Origin: Diplosphaera chodatii | Taxonomy: Eukaryota; Chlorophyta; Trebouxiophyceae; Prasiolales; Stichococcaceae | Direction of reading: 5' to 3' | DNA: 64,000 nt | Assembly (NCBI GenBank): GCA_032358165.1 | Contig: JAALGY010000043.1 | Location: 620,001-684,000 of the forward strand | In this document: one piece after another, positions 28,201 through 40,700 of the stretch | Position numbering within the stretch: the stretch's first letter is position 1 | Layout of the letters: every line of letters begins with the position of its first letter | Program-made: the position numbers and the translations under genes | The notes under the pieces: generated by a model | Seen by the model: the letters and a program-made list of their open reading frames with translations, nothing else | Told to the model about the DNA's origin: nothing | Databases searched by the model: none

Positions 28201-30801
28201 CGAGCAGCCCGCCGCGCCGCTGGCTGGAGGCGCGCAGCGGCCGCCGTCGCCGGTGCTGGACATCTGGGAGTCCGTGAAGCGCTCCGCGTCGCAGGGCCTG
28301 CTCGACGGCGTGACGCCTCCCGGTGGGTGCAGTCGCCGGGTTGCCAGGAAAGTAGCTTGCCCTCTGGAGTGCAGTGTTGGGCAGGCGTACTGTGCGGACT
28401 TCGACGTCAGGACCATAGCACCTTACGCGTTCGGTGGTGCTCGCGCAGGCGATGCGGCAGAGGCGCGTCAGCCGACGCCCGCGGAGGCGCGCCCGGCTGA
28501 GCCGGCGGTGCCCGCTCCCTCCGAGGCCGGGCGGCCGGCGGCCGCGCCGGAAGCGGCGCCGGAGTCAGCGGCGTGCGCGGCGCCCGGCGCGCAGAAGACG
28601 AGCACCGGCACGGCGGCCGAGCCCGCCGCCGCCGGCGCCGGGCCCGCGGCGGCACCAGACACGTCGCGGGACGCGCCGCCGGGCAAGCACCGCAGGTGGA
28701 CGCGCGCCCGGGAGCCCAGCCCCGCGCAACCCGGCCTGCCGCCAGGCGCCGGCGGCGCAGCCGGCGGGGATGACCAGCCCGCCCAGCCGGCCCTGCCGCC
28801 AGCGGAGCAGCAGCAGCTGGCGGCATCGGGGCCGCAGCCCGGATCTCTTGCGGACCGGCCGGAGGCCCGGCTGGAGGCGATGCTGGTGGCGCTGGATGCA
28901 GGCCCTGAGGTGCAAGCAGCGGTGCCGGGGACCGGCGCAGCTGCCGCAGCAGGTCTGGTGCCGACGGCCCACCCAGCAGCAGGCGCGCAGCAGCAGCAGC
29001 AGCAGGCGGCGCCTCAGCAGGAGGCTGTGTCGGTGACACAGCCTCCTGACCAGCGGCACCTGCCAGCCGCCCCGCTGCAGCCATCAGCTGATGGCAAGGG
29101 TCTCTAGCATATCTGTTCTGCTATGCATGTACACCTCACCGCACGTCACAACAATCTCCAGTTGCCTATTGGCTGCCTGTCAGCCACTGCACACTTCCAA
29201 GTGCGCATGCTGTCAGCGTTGAGGGTGCTTTGCAGCAGCGTCTGCAGCCGGCTCCCCCGGCTTGGTGCATGCAAAACGGCATGGGTGCTCACAGTTTGCC
29301 TGCCACTTTCGCAGGACCGCTACCAGATGACAGTCGCCCTGCTGGCGGGCCACACCCAGTGAGGGCGCTCTCCGAGCAGCAGCAGCAGCAGCAGAAACAG
29401 GAGCAGCAGCAGCAGACGGCCGTGCCGGCGACGCAGCAGCCGGGCTCGCCCGAGCCCCATCCGGCGCCCGAGCTGCCGGAGGGCCTGTCAGCCGAGGACG
29501 CCGCAGCGCTTGCCGCCTTCGGCATCCGGCCGGCAGGCGCCGCGGCCAGCCCCGCCGGCAGCCAGGCAGGCAGCCCGGCCGGCCGTGCAGCAGCCGGCGA
29601 AGCGCCCGTGTGGGCGCCTGGCAGCGCCGGGCACAACGCGTCACCGGGGGCCGCAGCGGTCAGCAGCGGCGGGGCAGGCGGCGGCGTGGGGCCGGCCGCT
29701 GCGGAGCCCGGCGCGCCGCACGGGGATGCGGCGGCGTCGGGCGGCGGCCGCGGGCTGGCCTCCTACCCAGTGGACGCGCGGTGGGCACCTGCAGTGGCAC
29801 ACGGGCACTCACCGAGACCAGACGGTGCACTGGGTGCTGCGTCCACGATGACAAGCAGGACTCACTCGGTCACAGCACCGCCCGATGTACGCGCTTTACC
29901 GCTGCTGTAGGTCCAACCCCGCCTCACCCGAGCGCGGCACGCCTGCCAACGGCTCAGCGGCCCCGCCAGAAGCCTCCGGCGCGCTGCAGCTGCCGCCGGA
30001 CATGGCCATGGCCCCCGCGGCTTCGCCGGCCGCCTCGCCGAGGCGCCCCCAGATCATTGACAGGCTGCGCGCCTCGGCCGCCCGGATGGCCGCGAGCGGC
30101 GCCGCGGCCTCGGCTGCCGCGGCCGCCGCTGATGACGACGCCCCGCCGAGGGATGGGGCGTCGGCGGCGGCGCCTTCGGGCGTGCTAGAGTCCCCGCTCG
30201 CGGGCTCCATGGTGGCCTTTGCCACAGGTGCGGGAAGCGCGCCCTGTGGCAGCACGTCAATGCCAATGAACCAGCACGGTACCGCTTGCGGCCATGCTGC
30301 GTCTGCTGTGTCTGCGGTTGGCCCGGTTGGCGCCACCTCTGGTGTCGGACTGTTGCAACATACTCCGATGTGCGACCAGCTGCGACCGTCAGAGCCTGTG
30401 CCCGGGCTGCGCTGCAGGAAGGGCGCCGCCGTCGCCGGCGCCCGCGCCGGTCGTGCCCGGCGGGCTGCGGCGGCTGCGGCTGCGGGAAGCCGGGGGCAGC
30501 AGGACCAGCCTCAGCGCTGACTCGCCCGGCGGCGCGTCCCCGCAGGGTTCCGCTGCGGTGCGCGTTGCCTCAAGCTCGAGCTGGGCATGCATCGGGCTCG
30601 GCCCCTGACGTCCTGCTGGTGGCTTCTGTAGCACGGGATTAAGTGCTGCACTTGCTCACCATGAGTCTCCCAATGCAGGCGTCTCCCAAGTCGCACCGCG
30701 TCAGCGGGGACTTTGCTGCGGCCATCCCGACCAGCGGCAGCCCGGCCAAGCGGCCGGGGAAGCGCCAGCTCAGCCTCGCACGAGGCGCACCGCTGCTGTA
30801 G
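22271..30801 (+). CDS. AGC-family protein kinase (PKA/PKG-like) with very long low-complexity C-terminal extension
   Basis: Ser/Thr kinase. The catalytic domain runs from about 24390 to 26416: glycine loop [13 protein letters not shown], lysine in [26 protein letters not shown], catalytic loop [15 protein letters not shown] in VADFGFAKH, activation loop [39 protein letters not shown] and the AGC end block HPYFEDVDW with LRPPFASP. Before it lies a Ser/Arg/Ala-rich N-terminal region (about 22.3-24.3 kb) where I see no cyclic-nucleotide-binding domain. The kinase exon ends GPPEQ at an ideal GTGAGT donor (26416/26417). The acceptor at 26568/26569 joins it in phase to [12 protein letters not shown] and [12 protein letters not shown], then hundreds of Ala/Pro/Ser/Gly residues, finishing [14 protein letters not shown] at the TAG 30799-30801. 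The first exons (22271-22640) and junctions after 29.0 kb are uncertain, and the tail could be a second gene. Confidence 0.65.
26569..30801 (+). other. low-complexity, probably disordered region of the kinase gene
   Basis: Over 4 kb of mostly open G/C-rich sequence encoding Ala, Pro, Ser, Gly and Gln-rich protein. It includes a Gln-rich tract near 29377-29415 ([14 protein letters not shown]) and recurring basic/Ser patches such as [11 protein letters not shown] and [10 protein letters not shown], which look like possible phosphorylation or localisation sites. An interior intron at 28323-28448 is supported by good borders; its length is a multiple of three, so retention would keep the frame. 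No folded domain is visible. Codon third positions stay G/C-rich throughout, which supports translation in this frame. Confidence 0.55.
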
Positions 30802-31487
30802 ACGCTTCTCGAATATTCAGTGGTGATGCGACGTTGATGTGTCAGATTCACCTGTTGTGAGACGCCACCGCAGCAGCGACAACCTGATGATATCAGGCAT
30901 AATTGCGGTGAAGGGCAAGGTTGCTTCAGAGAGCATATCGCATTGCACGTTGTAACAGGAGCATGCGTTGTGCAGATCGCCATTGTGGGCAGATGGTCAG
31001 CGGACGTGTAGTTTGTGTGTGGATCAGTGGGCTGAGGTCGTGAAGCGAAGTCGGGATTACATGAGATGCTGTTCCATTCATCTTGCGCATCACACATCAA
31101 TAGTACATGCCCGCTCCCAGCTCTCGCACCCTCGCTAACATTCGCTTGCAAGTACAATCAGCAGTGCTCCCACGCTCGTTCTATACACTCGCCGCCTCAA
31201 CCGTCTCCTCCCCACCTCACAACAGACTGCCCATGATCCAGCACCTCCACCCCAGATGATTGCTACGCTTCCCAGAACACTCAAATGTCAGTGACGCACG
31301 CTCGCACTCGCTTTGCAACATCCAATATTGATCTGACCCTTGATCTGAATGTCCTCTCGGGTGCTGCTCCAAGTCGTTTCGAGTTTGCTCCCCTCCTCGA
31401 GACTTGGGATATACCCCATTTGCTCCCCTTCTCGAAGTATGCCTTCCCTCACCATACGACTTGCTCCACGCTTGTCTACAGCTTGCC
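30802..31487. other. 3' flanks of convergent kinase and hydrolase genes
   Basis: About 690 bases. A TGTAA at 30951-30955, the polyadenylation signal used in many chlorophytes, lies 150 bases after the kinase stop. On the other strand TGTAA (TTACA on plus) occurs near 31056. No exon or RNA gene seen. Confidence 0.4.
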
Positions 31488-34023
31488 TCACTGCCACTGG
31501 GCGGCAGCATTGGCATGCGACGGCACGCGAGTCGCGCCAAAGGACGGGGAGATGATGTCCAGCAGCCCGACCGGGTTGTCGGTGTGCACCCAGTGCCCCG
31601 CGTCAGGCAGGTACGCCACGCTGTGGCCCAGCCGCCGGATCTCCGCCTCGTCACCGCCGCCCCTGTGTACGACAGCACAATCGCTTCGATAGGCCCATCA
31701 TGGAAGACAACGGATGGCACCGCAGCTGCGCGCTCCGGGTGCTGAGTGGAGGGCAGCCTGAACTCTGGTATAGCTGGGCAGGCTAGATGTGGCCTGCTGC
31801 AGGCGCTGGCATGTTGGCCATGGCCAGGTCCGAGGGGGAGTGGCCGGCGCACCAGCGGAAGGCGGAGCGCTCGGCGCGGACAAAGGAGACGGAGATGCCG
31901 TCCTGGGGGCGCGCCAGGAAGGGCCACAGGCTGGCGCCCTCGTACGACTCGTACATCTGCGCGATGCCGTCCAGGTCGAAGGACCACACCAGCTGCCCGC
32001 CCTGCGCGCACGCCAGAACAGTGGTGAACACAGCCTCGCCAGAGATGGCAGAAGTGGGAGCCGCGGCATGTGCCCTGCCTGACATGACAGCGGAGGTCAT
32101 GGCATAGCCACAGAGGCCTGCTCTGGAGCCCAGAGCTGCCGAATAGCTGGGTGGTACACGGCCTTGCAAGCGCATCACAGATGCTTTGGGGGTGCAGTCT
32201 ACCACGGCACTGCCCCAGCAGCAGGCTCACACCACACACACACTGCTAGGTTGACGGGAGGCAGGCCTCGACAGGAGGCAGGCCTCGACAAGAAGTCTGA
32301 CCTGGCCGCTGTGCGCGGACGGCAGCGGCTGCAGGTTGGTGGCCACCCAGGCGGCGATGTGGCGGGAGAAGCCCGCGGCCTGCAGCGCGCCCGTCAGCTG
32401 CGCGCGCCCCGGCAGCGGCAGCGGCTGCGCGCGCAGGGCGGCGATCAGGTCGGCCGGGTGGTCCACCCGCCCCGCCTCCCCCGACCGTACCTCCCCCGGC
32501 AGCGTGTCCAGCACCCACACCTGCATTTGAGCACACTCTGACCTTGCAACGCAAACCAGTTTGCGGATTGTAGGACGACTGCACGTTCCAGCCGTGCATG
32601 CGGAGCTGACGTGTAAGCCGGCATGGTCAGCTGTACTTATGTGACAGGCAACACCAACGACTTTTGAGAGCGGGCAGATGAAAGGAGTTGGGGCGCACAC
32701 CTTGACCGGGCGGGGCAGCCGGCTGCCGAGGCGCTCCCCAAACTGCTGCGCCATGCTCATGACCACCTGCGCACGGCAGGGCCCCACGCAATGAGTTCGG
32801 CCGCGTGCGAAGGCTCGTTCAAGCGCAGGGTGCGCCTCGCGCTGTTGCCGGCATTGGGGGTTGTGCGGGTTTTGCAGGGCGGCGGTGCGCGCCTTGCCGC
32901 CGAAGGAGTGGCCGATGAGGACTTCGGGGAACAGCTTGAGGCGGCCCAGCAGCCGCAGCACGTCGCCCGCCGCCGAGCCCAGGTTGTGGGGGCCGCCCGG
33001 CCGCGTCGGCAGCCGCGCCGACTCGCCGTGGCACCGCAGGTCCACCAGCAGCACCTGCCACGACGGGAAGGCCTGCGGCGCACGGGAGCTGTGTTCTCAC
33101 TGTGTTTAACTGGTGTGCAATACTGCGTAGCCCTCGTCAAAATAGTCAGCAGGACACTGCATGCCATCATCCCGGGTAGCCTGCTGCCGTCTGCTGCACA
33201 GGTGTGGCCGGACGGCGGTGACCTGACATCTTGCTGCGCGCCGCACCTCGACCAGGCGGTTGGCGAAGGAGAGCATGTTGCGGCGGGAGCCCAGGATGCC
33301 GTGCACCAGCACCGCGGTGGGCGGCGGCCGGCTGGCCGCCCGGTGCTCCGTCCACCGCACCAGCGCCCCCTGCACCAGCTCGTACCCCTGCCCGCGAAAA
33401 ACACTAGATCAAATCTTGACGCTCACCAAGCGCAAGCAATCCAAATCCATATATATGCACAGCTGCGTGCAGGCGGACTGGGGGCGAGCACCAGTCCCAC
33501 AATGCCTCGATACGACAACAGGCACGGAGAGTGCAGGAGCCTTCGAGGTGCTCACGATCTCGCTGTCTCTGAAGTGCGCCGTGACCGAGCGGCTGCCGGA
33601 GGAGCGCTGCTGCACGGCCGGCGCCCGCTCCAGGCTTGCCACCCTTGCGGAGACATCCCGCACCTGCAACCGTCCAACAACATCCAGGATCCTGCGATTC
33701 GTGTGCCTTCTGTGCATATGCCATCATTGTGAACATGCACATAAAGACCGCGACAGGTGGCATGTCACAGGTGACAGGTGCAAGCACATGGCGCTGCCGA
33801 TGCCGTCAGTGTGTCATGCGGGACTTCGCTAAGAACGGGCACACGTGCGCAGCACCTGGGTGCGGCTGTGGCGTTCAGCCCACACCGCTGGCTGCGGTCC
33901 GCCGCTGCAGGAAGCGCAGGTTCTGCCGCGGTTTGTTCGGGGCAGCAGCTTGGCAGACAGCAGGTGGCGCTGCTGCTCAAGGCCCTGTCGCAGGCTGCGG
34001 CCCTGCAGCACCCCTGGCCGCAT
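31488..34023 (-). CDS. alpha/beta hydrolase (ABHD11-like), organelle-targeted
   Basis: Serine hydrolase of the ABHD11/YbfF type. The exon starting at ATG 34023 encodes an Arg/Gln/Ser-rich leader without acidic residues in its first stretch (MRPGVLQGRSLRQGLEQQR), reading as a mitochondrial or plastid transit peptide. Then follow YELVQGALVRWTEHR, the oxyanion-hole block VLVHGILGSRRNMLSFA, VLLVDLRCHGES, the nucleophile elbow LIGHSFGGKV (Ser), VKVWVLDTLPGEV (after an intron), a cap with FDLDGIAQMYESYEGASLWP, and the catalytic His in GHWVHTDNPVGLLDIISP near the stop at 31490-31488. The acidic member is probably the Asp/Glu in the strand around GGDEAEIRRLG or in DTLPGE; I cannot tell. Natural substrate unknown. 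Divergent from the ZFC3H1-like gene. Confidence 0.85.
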
Positions 34024-34746
34024 GCTGCGCAGCTGAGCCGCTGGTGACGACGATGGTGCTTGCACTCGTGTTCTGATTGAAGGTGCCGTTCCTCAAGCGC
34101 CGAATACGCTGCACAGATCGCCCCTGGAAAGTGCCATACAAACGCTCACCCAGCCTCCTGAATCTCCCCACTCCGCACGGCCTGAACCCTCGACTAACAC
34201 AAACGGAAGAACACTCAGTTTCAGGTCATGTACGCCCGCTCTACGCTCGCCAGAAGCTGTCAAACTCGCCTGAGGAGCACTGGATGGAGCAGGACGCGCA
34301 GCATGGGGCGTGCAAATATTTGCGAGGGTTGGTACGTAAGACACTGTACTGCTGCTTCGTGTACTGCCGCTGCTTCCTGCTGAGCTGGAGTCCACACACT
34401 CCTCATACTGAACATGGCCAAGTAGTATTTTCGACTGATTGGGTCACATCTGGCAGATCCGGTCGCGTGTGAGCAAGAGATCTGGGCAGCTCAGATGGCA
34501 GTTGTCCTCGCGGTTGCCCCATGGGGTGTGACACCGCACTTCACGCAAGCGCGCTGGTGTTCCTCTGACCAGTGAAGCGTGGATTTCCGGGAGTCAGCAC
34601 GCCGACTGGCCGTCGTCCTGACGCGGTGGAGCATGCTTCAGGGGTGGCGCAGCCGGGGGGCTGGCTGCCTGGCCCGCCATGCTGCGGCCGCCATGTAGCG
34701 CGCCAGCATCGCGGCTGGTGGCCGTGTCACCCTTGCGACCGCCGTC
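34024..34746. other. intergenic region between divergent hydrolase and ZFC3H1-like genes
   Basis: About 720 bases carrying both promoters by position. Open frames of up to about 130 codons exist but lack coding bias and splice logic. No repeat, TATA box or RNA gene is convincing. Confidence 0.4.
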
Positions 34747-37700
34747 ATGAACCGGCGCAACCGTGGCGCTGATGGTGTCATGGACCCGCAGCGGGAGCAT
34801 GTCATGTTCGACGCCAACCTCCCCCTCCCATTCTACACAGGTGACGCACGGTAGTGTCGCTTTCATCACAACTCGAGAACCCCCCTTCGTTCATGTACAA
34901 TCATCATGACAACACACCATACAATAAGTCTACCAGCCGATATAAAGCACTGCGCTTGCCGAACTGACGCCAAGTGTGTTCTACTTTCAGCAGCAGCGTC
35001 TGGGCAGCCACTCGCCACCGAAGCGCTGGTTCAGGACGCTCCAATGTTGGCTCTTGGACCTGCAACGACGCAGCAGCCCCAGCGGCGGCAGAGCGCTCAG
35101 CCAGCAGCCGCAGCGGCGCAGCTGCCCCGGCGGCACGCCCCGGACCCCGACCTCATCATCACATTCGACGATGGCGACCATGAGACGGCGGCGCAGCCGC
35201 CGCAGAGCAATGCACCGCCAGCCGGAGCTTCCAGCAGCGTTGGAGCCAAAGCGCTCGCCGCAGCAGCGACTGCTGCCGCAGCAAGTGCGCACGGGGCTGC
35301 GGCGAAGGCGGCTGCCAGCTCGGGGTCGCCGGCCCGGCTGCCGCCGCAGCTGCCCGCCAAGCGCAAGCGGCCCCCGCCAGCCACCGGCTCGGCGGACGGC
35401 GGCGGCGGCGCTGCCAAGGGCGCCAGGCCGGCTGTGCACAGAAGAGCTCTGGCACAGGCGCCGCCGCTCGGCAGCGCCCGGCCCTCGCAGCCGGCGAGCA
35501 AGGCCCCCGCGCCCATTGCGACCCCGCGCTCCAGCCGCCGTCACTCCGGCGGGCCCAAGCCAAAGACGCCCACCGACGCAGCCTCGCTGCGGCGGCGCAT
35601 TGGCGAGCTGGAGGCCAAGATCCAGGCGGCCAAGCGCCAGCAGGCGGCCGCTCAGCCCAATGGGATCCCTGAAGCAGTCTCCAAGGCAGGCGCAGCGGCT
35701 GCCGCCGCAACGTCGGACGTGTCTCTCCTCGTGGACCAGTTCCTGTCGTCCATCCACGACGACATGGCCGCTGCAGCTGCAGCTGGGCCGGGCGACGATG
35801 CTGCGGCAGCCGCGGCGCCGCCTGCAGCCGAGCCGCCAGGTCACATTGACAACCTTACCCGCAGTGGCACAGACGGCAGCACGAGCGGCAGCACAGGCAG
35901 CTCGTACACGTCAGCCAGCTACAGCAGCCGCTCGTGGACATCGGACTCTGGCTCTGCCAGCGAGGTGGAGGGCGGCACATCGGCAGCGCAATCGGGTGCG
36001 CAGTGGACACATGTGCAGTAGAACGCAGGCGTTTTCCTTCATGTCAAGCTTCGGGCTCAACCGCCAGGCAGGACGTGGAGGGGTGTCTGCCTCGCTGTGC
36101 AGGTGGACCGTCCACGGGGGCTGAAGCAGGCGGCACCAGCAGCGGCGTGGCGGCGCCTGCGGCCGAGGACGTCTCGCCCGAGCAGGTGCCATGGCAGAGG
36201 GCCTTGATGGCCCACCACGGGATCCAGGCCTGAGCGACCCACCTGGCCGCTCCTGACACCCCGTAGCGCGCAGAGCACAGCAGCTGCTGCAGACCGGCCG
36301 GCAAGGCAGCAGCCTCAGGGCCTGTGACGGTTTCGTCTGACAAGCAGGCGGCGGAGGAGGCGCGGCTGCGGCGGCGGCTCATACTGCGCGCCCGCGTCGA
36401 GGGCGCCGAGCGCGCCACCGCGGCGGAGCTGCGCCGCCGCGGCCTGCCGTCCGTGGACCACCTGCTGCGTCGCTCTGCTGCGCCGCCGGCAGGGCCGCCG
36501 CCGCCGCAGTTGCCGCCGCCGTCGCCGCTTTCGTCGAAGCAGCGGTCTGGGCAGCCGGCATTGCCGCCTGCGCAGCAGCAGAAGGCAGCGGCTGCGGCAG
36601 CAGCTGCGGCAGCGATGCAGCTACCAGAACCACCTCGTGAGGCGGCACCGTTGGTAACCAGTATGCCGCGCAGTCGGCCAGGCATCAGCCGTGCCACTCG
36701 CCGGAAGGAAGTTCACACGGAGGCCTCGGCTGCACGGGATGCATTGCAGCAACCAGGTGCGCAGGGGCAGCGGCCACAGGGCCAGCAGCATCCTACAGCT
36801 GGGCGTGAGGCTGCGGTCAAGCTCCGGACAGCTGGCAGCCGCCGGGAGGCAGTTGCTGGCATGCCGACAGCAGCCAATGCGCCTCAGCAGCCCGCTGCCC
36901 GCCGGGCACCACCGGCGCCAAGGGCACAGTCGGCGCCGACTGCCAAGCCCGCAGCCCAGGACGCCGCCGAGTCGCCGGCCGAGGCCACCGCCGCGGCTGG
37001 GCGCGCCCCGCCTGCCGAGCGGCGCTCGCCACGCGCCGAACGGAGCTCGCCGCCCCCGCCCGGCAGGTCCCTGCGCGAACGGCAGCGGCGTCACGACGAG
37101 GCGGTGCGGCGGCTGGGCCGCCGGTCGCCCTCCCCGGCGCAGCGCCGGCCCCGCAGCCGCAGCCGCAGCCGCGGCCGCGCCGCCGACGGGAGGCGCAGCA
37201 GCCGCAGCGCCAGCCGCTCCCGGCGCAGCGCGCGGGAGGCCGCGCAGCCGCGCCTGGGGCGGCGCAGCCGCTCGCCACGCCTCCGTAGCCGCAGCCGCAG
37301 CAGAGAAGGCAACTCCGGCCGCAGGGACAGCACGACCCAGCCAGCTGGCAGCCGCTTGGAGCAGAAGTCGGAGCCAGCACAGCCGGCCCCAGCTACCAAG
37401 CAGCTCAGCAAGGCGGACGCAGCAGGCGTAGTGCCGACGCCAAAGGCAGCAGCTGTGGAGGGGCCCGCGCCGGCTGCCAGCAAGCCTGCGCAGGGCGCCA
37501 GCGACGCGTTCCCCGACATGCAGCCGCTGCAAAGCTCAAAGGTGCGGGCGCCGCAGCCACGCAAGCGCACAGGCGGGGCCCTGGTGTCGGACCTGGGCCT
37601 GTCCTCGCCCCTCAGCCTCGCCGCAGGCTCCCAGGCAAGCTGCACCTTGACACATGCTGCTGCAAATGCTGCTGCAGCGACTGCTTTGCTCCTGTCTGTA

Positions 37701-40700
37701 CAGCCTGGGAGCAACACGGAGCTTGCCAGATCGCCTGCCGCTGTCCTCCGGTCAAGATTAACATCAGGGCAAGCAAGGGCGATCAAGTTATTTCTGTTAT
37801 CCTTGCTGCAGGCGGCGGCCGGTCTGGAATCTGCGCCGGCGCTGTGCGCCGCGCTGCTGGCCCGCCCCGCAGCGGAGCGGCGCCAGCTGGCTGGCACATC
37901 CGCGCCCAAGACGCCGGCCCTGCAGGGTGGCGTCCAAGCTGCTGAGCTGGCGCCCGCGCCGGCGGCGGCGGCGGCGGCACGCGGCGCATACGTCAGCCCT
38001 CTGCTGGCCTTCCGCTCGTACAGGCAAGTGGCAGCGCTCCCCTTGCCTGCCCTGCAATGTTGGACTGCTCAGAGCTAGCACATCAGACCTGCTGTTCCGC
38101 AGAGCAGCTGCACTGTACACCATCACAGGCAACACATGCAGTCGGGTCAATTCAACGTGCAGCCGACTGGCCGCTTCTTGCTGCAGGCTCTCGCCCAGCT
38201 ACCGCAGCGTCACAAAGCTGCCGCTGCTGTCGCCGACCTACGCGCACGCCATCGACCCCCTGTGGCCGCTGTGCCCCTTCGAGACCGCGGTCCGAGGTAC
38301 GCCGCTGGGTTTAGGGTTTAGGGTTTAGGGCACCCAGCACAGCTGCCACGGGGCTTCGGCGTTCGGTCCCGTCGCACGGTGTCGTCGAGCATGTGCGGGT
38401 CGTCCCTGGTTGCCCGACCCTGTACAGCCAGATACCTGATCCTGGGGTCAGGGGCGTGCCGGGATGCGAGCTGCGCGCACCAGATGCGGGGCGACTACGC
38501 CCTGCCGCCCGCCGCCGTGCTGCAGGACGTGTACAACCTGGTGCAGAGGTGACGGCACACTCCAGTCCCATTGCATCGTTGGCACGTTTCACCCTGCCTT
38601 CATGTGCGCGCGCTGCTGGGGAGGCCAGTGCGGCAGGTTAGTTGGCATATCTGTGTAATGTCGTGGCACGGCATCGCCGCTGTCACGGCAGGGCTCCACC
38701 TGGCACGCTTGCCATCTGATGTGGAGTTACAATCGCTGCAGGGCGTGTGGCCAGCCTGGCAAGTCGGCGCTGGCGGCCAAGGCAGCAGAGATGGACGCAC
38801 TGGCCCTGGCGGCCGTGCAGACATGCCCGGCGCAGATCCTGCTGCCTGGTGCCGCTGCTGCCGCGAACCATCGAATGCCCAAGCCGCGTCGCAGTGTGGC
38901 GCCAGAGCAGCGCCAGAAGGTGAGCAACGCCTGCTATCTCAGCATATCGGCCTTACGCCCCTTTGAGTGGCGTGCAGTACCCCCGCCATGTTGCTGATTG
39001 CGCCGCTGGCGATGCAAGAGCACGCATCAACATTTGCGAGCTATCGGGTCTTCCGTGCAGGTGGTAGATGCCCCGCCGCCGATGTGCCCCGCAGCCGCTG
39101 CCACTGCGCTGGAACGGCCAGGCGCCTCGCAGCGGGGCCCGCCGGCGTTCAGCTCCCCTGCACTGACGGCTGCAGGCCCCGCGCCCACGCCGCCGCTGGA
39201 CGCCCTCCTGCCAAAGTCCAGCAGGCAGCATGGTGCGGTGCCTTCCGTCGAGTGAGGTTCCACCAAAGGATACGGCAGGCAGCCAGTGTGCTCCATGTGA
39301 CGAGTGCATACTGAGGCGAGGATGGTATTGTTGTTTGCAGGTGATGGAAGCATAGCGCGGGTGCACAGGGCGGACAACGCCCGTGTGGGTCGTTACTTCA
39401 CAGCGCCAGCGCCGCCGGCAGCTCCTGAATCAGCACCGCAGCAGGGCGATGGCTCCCCGGCAGCCCAGCCACAAAGTGCACCGGCTGCACCACTGCACGT
39501 TGCGCCTTCACAGGCGGAGCCCCGCTCGGCCGCTGAAGCGGCCTGCACAGCAGCTGCTGCCCACTTGCGCCCCAGGGGGGCTCCCGGCACGGCGGCAGGG
39601 CTAGCAGCAGCGCTTGCGGAGGTAGACCGAGCTGTGGATGCGCATGGTAGCCGGTCCGGGGGTGGGGTCACGGGACCCAGCGTCGAGGCGCTGCTGCTGC
39701 TGCGGCTGCGGCTGCTGCAGGCGATGCAGCCGTCGCCTGGTCAGCAGCCGGCACAGCCGGCGCCGGCGCACACGATGCCGGCGGATGCCGCTGCAGCAGC
39801 CGATGCAGCGGCCCGCTGCCCCGGCAGCTATGTGGCGTGGTGTGTCGCGGCAGAGGCGCAGGCCCGGTGGCAGGGGGCGGTGGAGGCGCTGCAGCGCGGC
39901 ATCGTGGCCCTCGCCACAGCGGGCAGCTCGACGGCGCCTGACGCAGGGGCCCGGCTGCGGGCGGCGTGCGTGCTGGACCTGGCGCTGCGGCTGCTGGCCA
40001 CCTGGACAGCCGCCGGCCAGGTGTGTGCTGGTCCTCAGGCTTCAACGCTTGCATCTTGGTGGAGGGCCAGCTGCGGTCGGCACCAGAGGCGCTGCTTTCC
40101 GCACGCGCTCAGGCCGCACCTGGTGCTGGTCGTTGAGCCTGCAGCCTGTTGTCTTCATCGCAGGCAGCGGACGCCGCCGCCTGGGTCGGCACCCTGCTGC
40201 GGGATGCCGCGACGCTGCCGGCACAGCCGAAGGACGCTGCTTCGGACGCAGCGCCGCCGACACCGTCCGGCGCCGGCGCCGTGCCGCGGGCGCAGCTGCC
40301 GGCCGCCGCCTCGCGCGCGCTGCTGCGGGCCCTGGCCGGGCGGCCGGAGCCCTGCGCCGTGCTGTGGCTGGCGGCGGCGCACCTGGCGGCCCGCGGGCAG
40401 CTGCCGCGGGCCGCGCTGCACCGGTGCGGCACGCGCCGCTGCGACGTGACAAACCCCGCTGCCCCTGATGTGCCCAGTGCTCTATGGACCGCCCCAGATG
40501 CTGGTCCTGCACTAGCTCCTGCACGCAGCAGCGGCAGCCAGTCTAGGCAGCAGCGTTTGCCAGGCGGCTGAAGGCAATGAGGCAGAAGCCACGTGTGGCC
40601 CGTAGCCAGATGCCAGACGATGCAGACTCTGCAACATCTGCTCGCAGGCTGGGGCAGCGGCAGCGGGCGGGGGCCCTGGAGTGGGGGCCCGCCCCGCCGC

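Noticed and set aside
26516..29107. Independent intronless gene of 863 codons
   Set aside because: The frame is entered in phase from the kinase exon through a GTGAGT donor and TAG acceptor, and its own start region lies within the inferred intron.
34747..36233. Separate gene ending with the stop after HHGIQA
   Set aside because: A phase-0 splice from EDVSPEQ to AAEEARL bypasses that stop and joins a family-like helical block.
36621..37532. 303-codon minus-strand open frame
   Set aside because: It is the antisense shadow of the G/C-rich ZFC3H1 coding exon; high GC removes stops on both strands.
38310..38330. Chromosome end
   Set aside because: Only three telomeric units, with coding sequence continuing on both sides.
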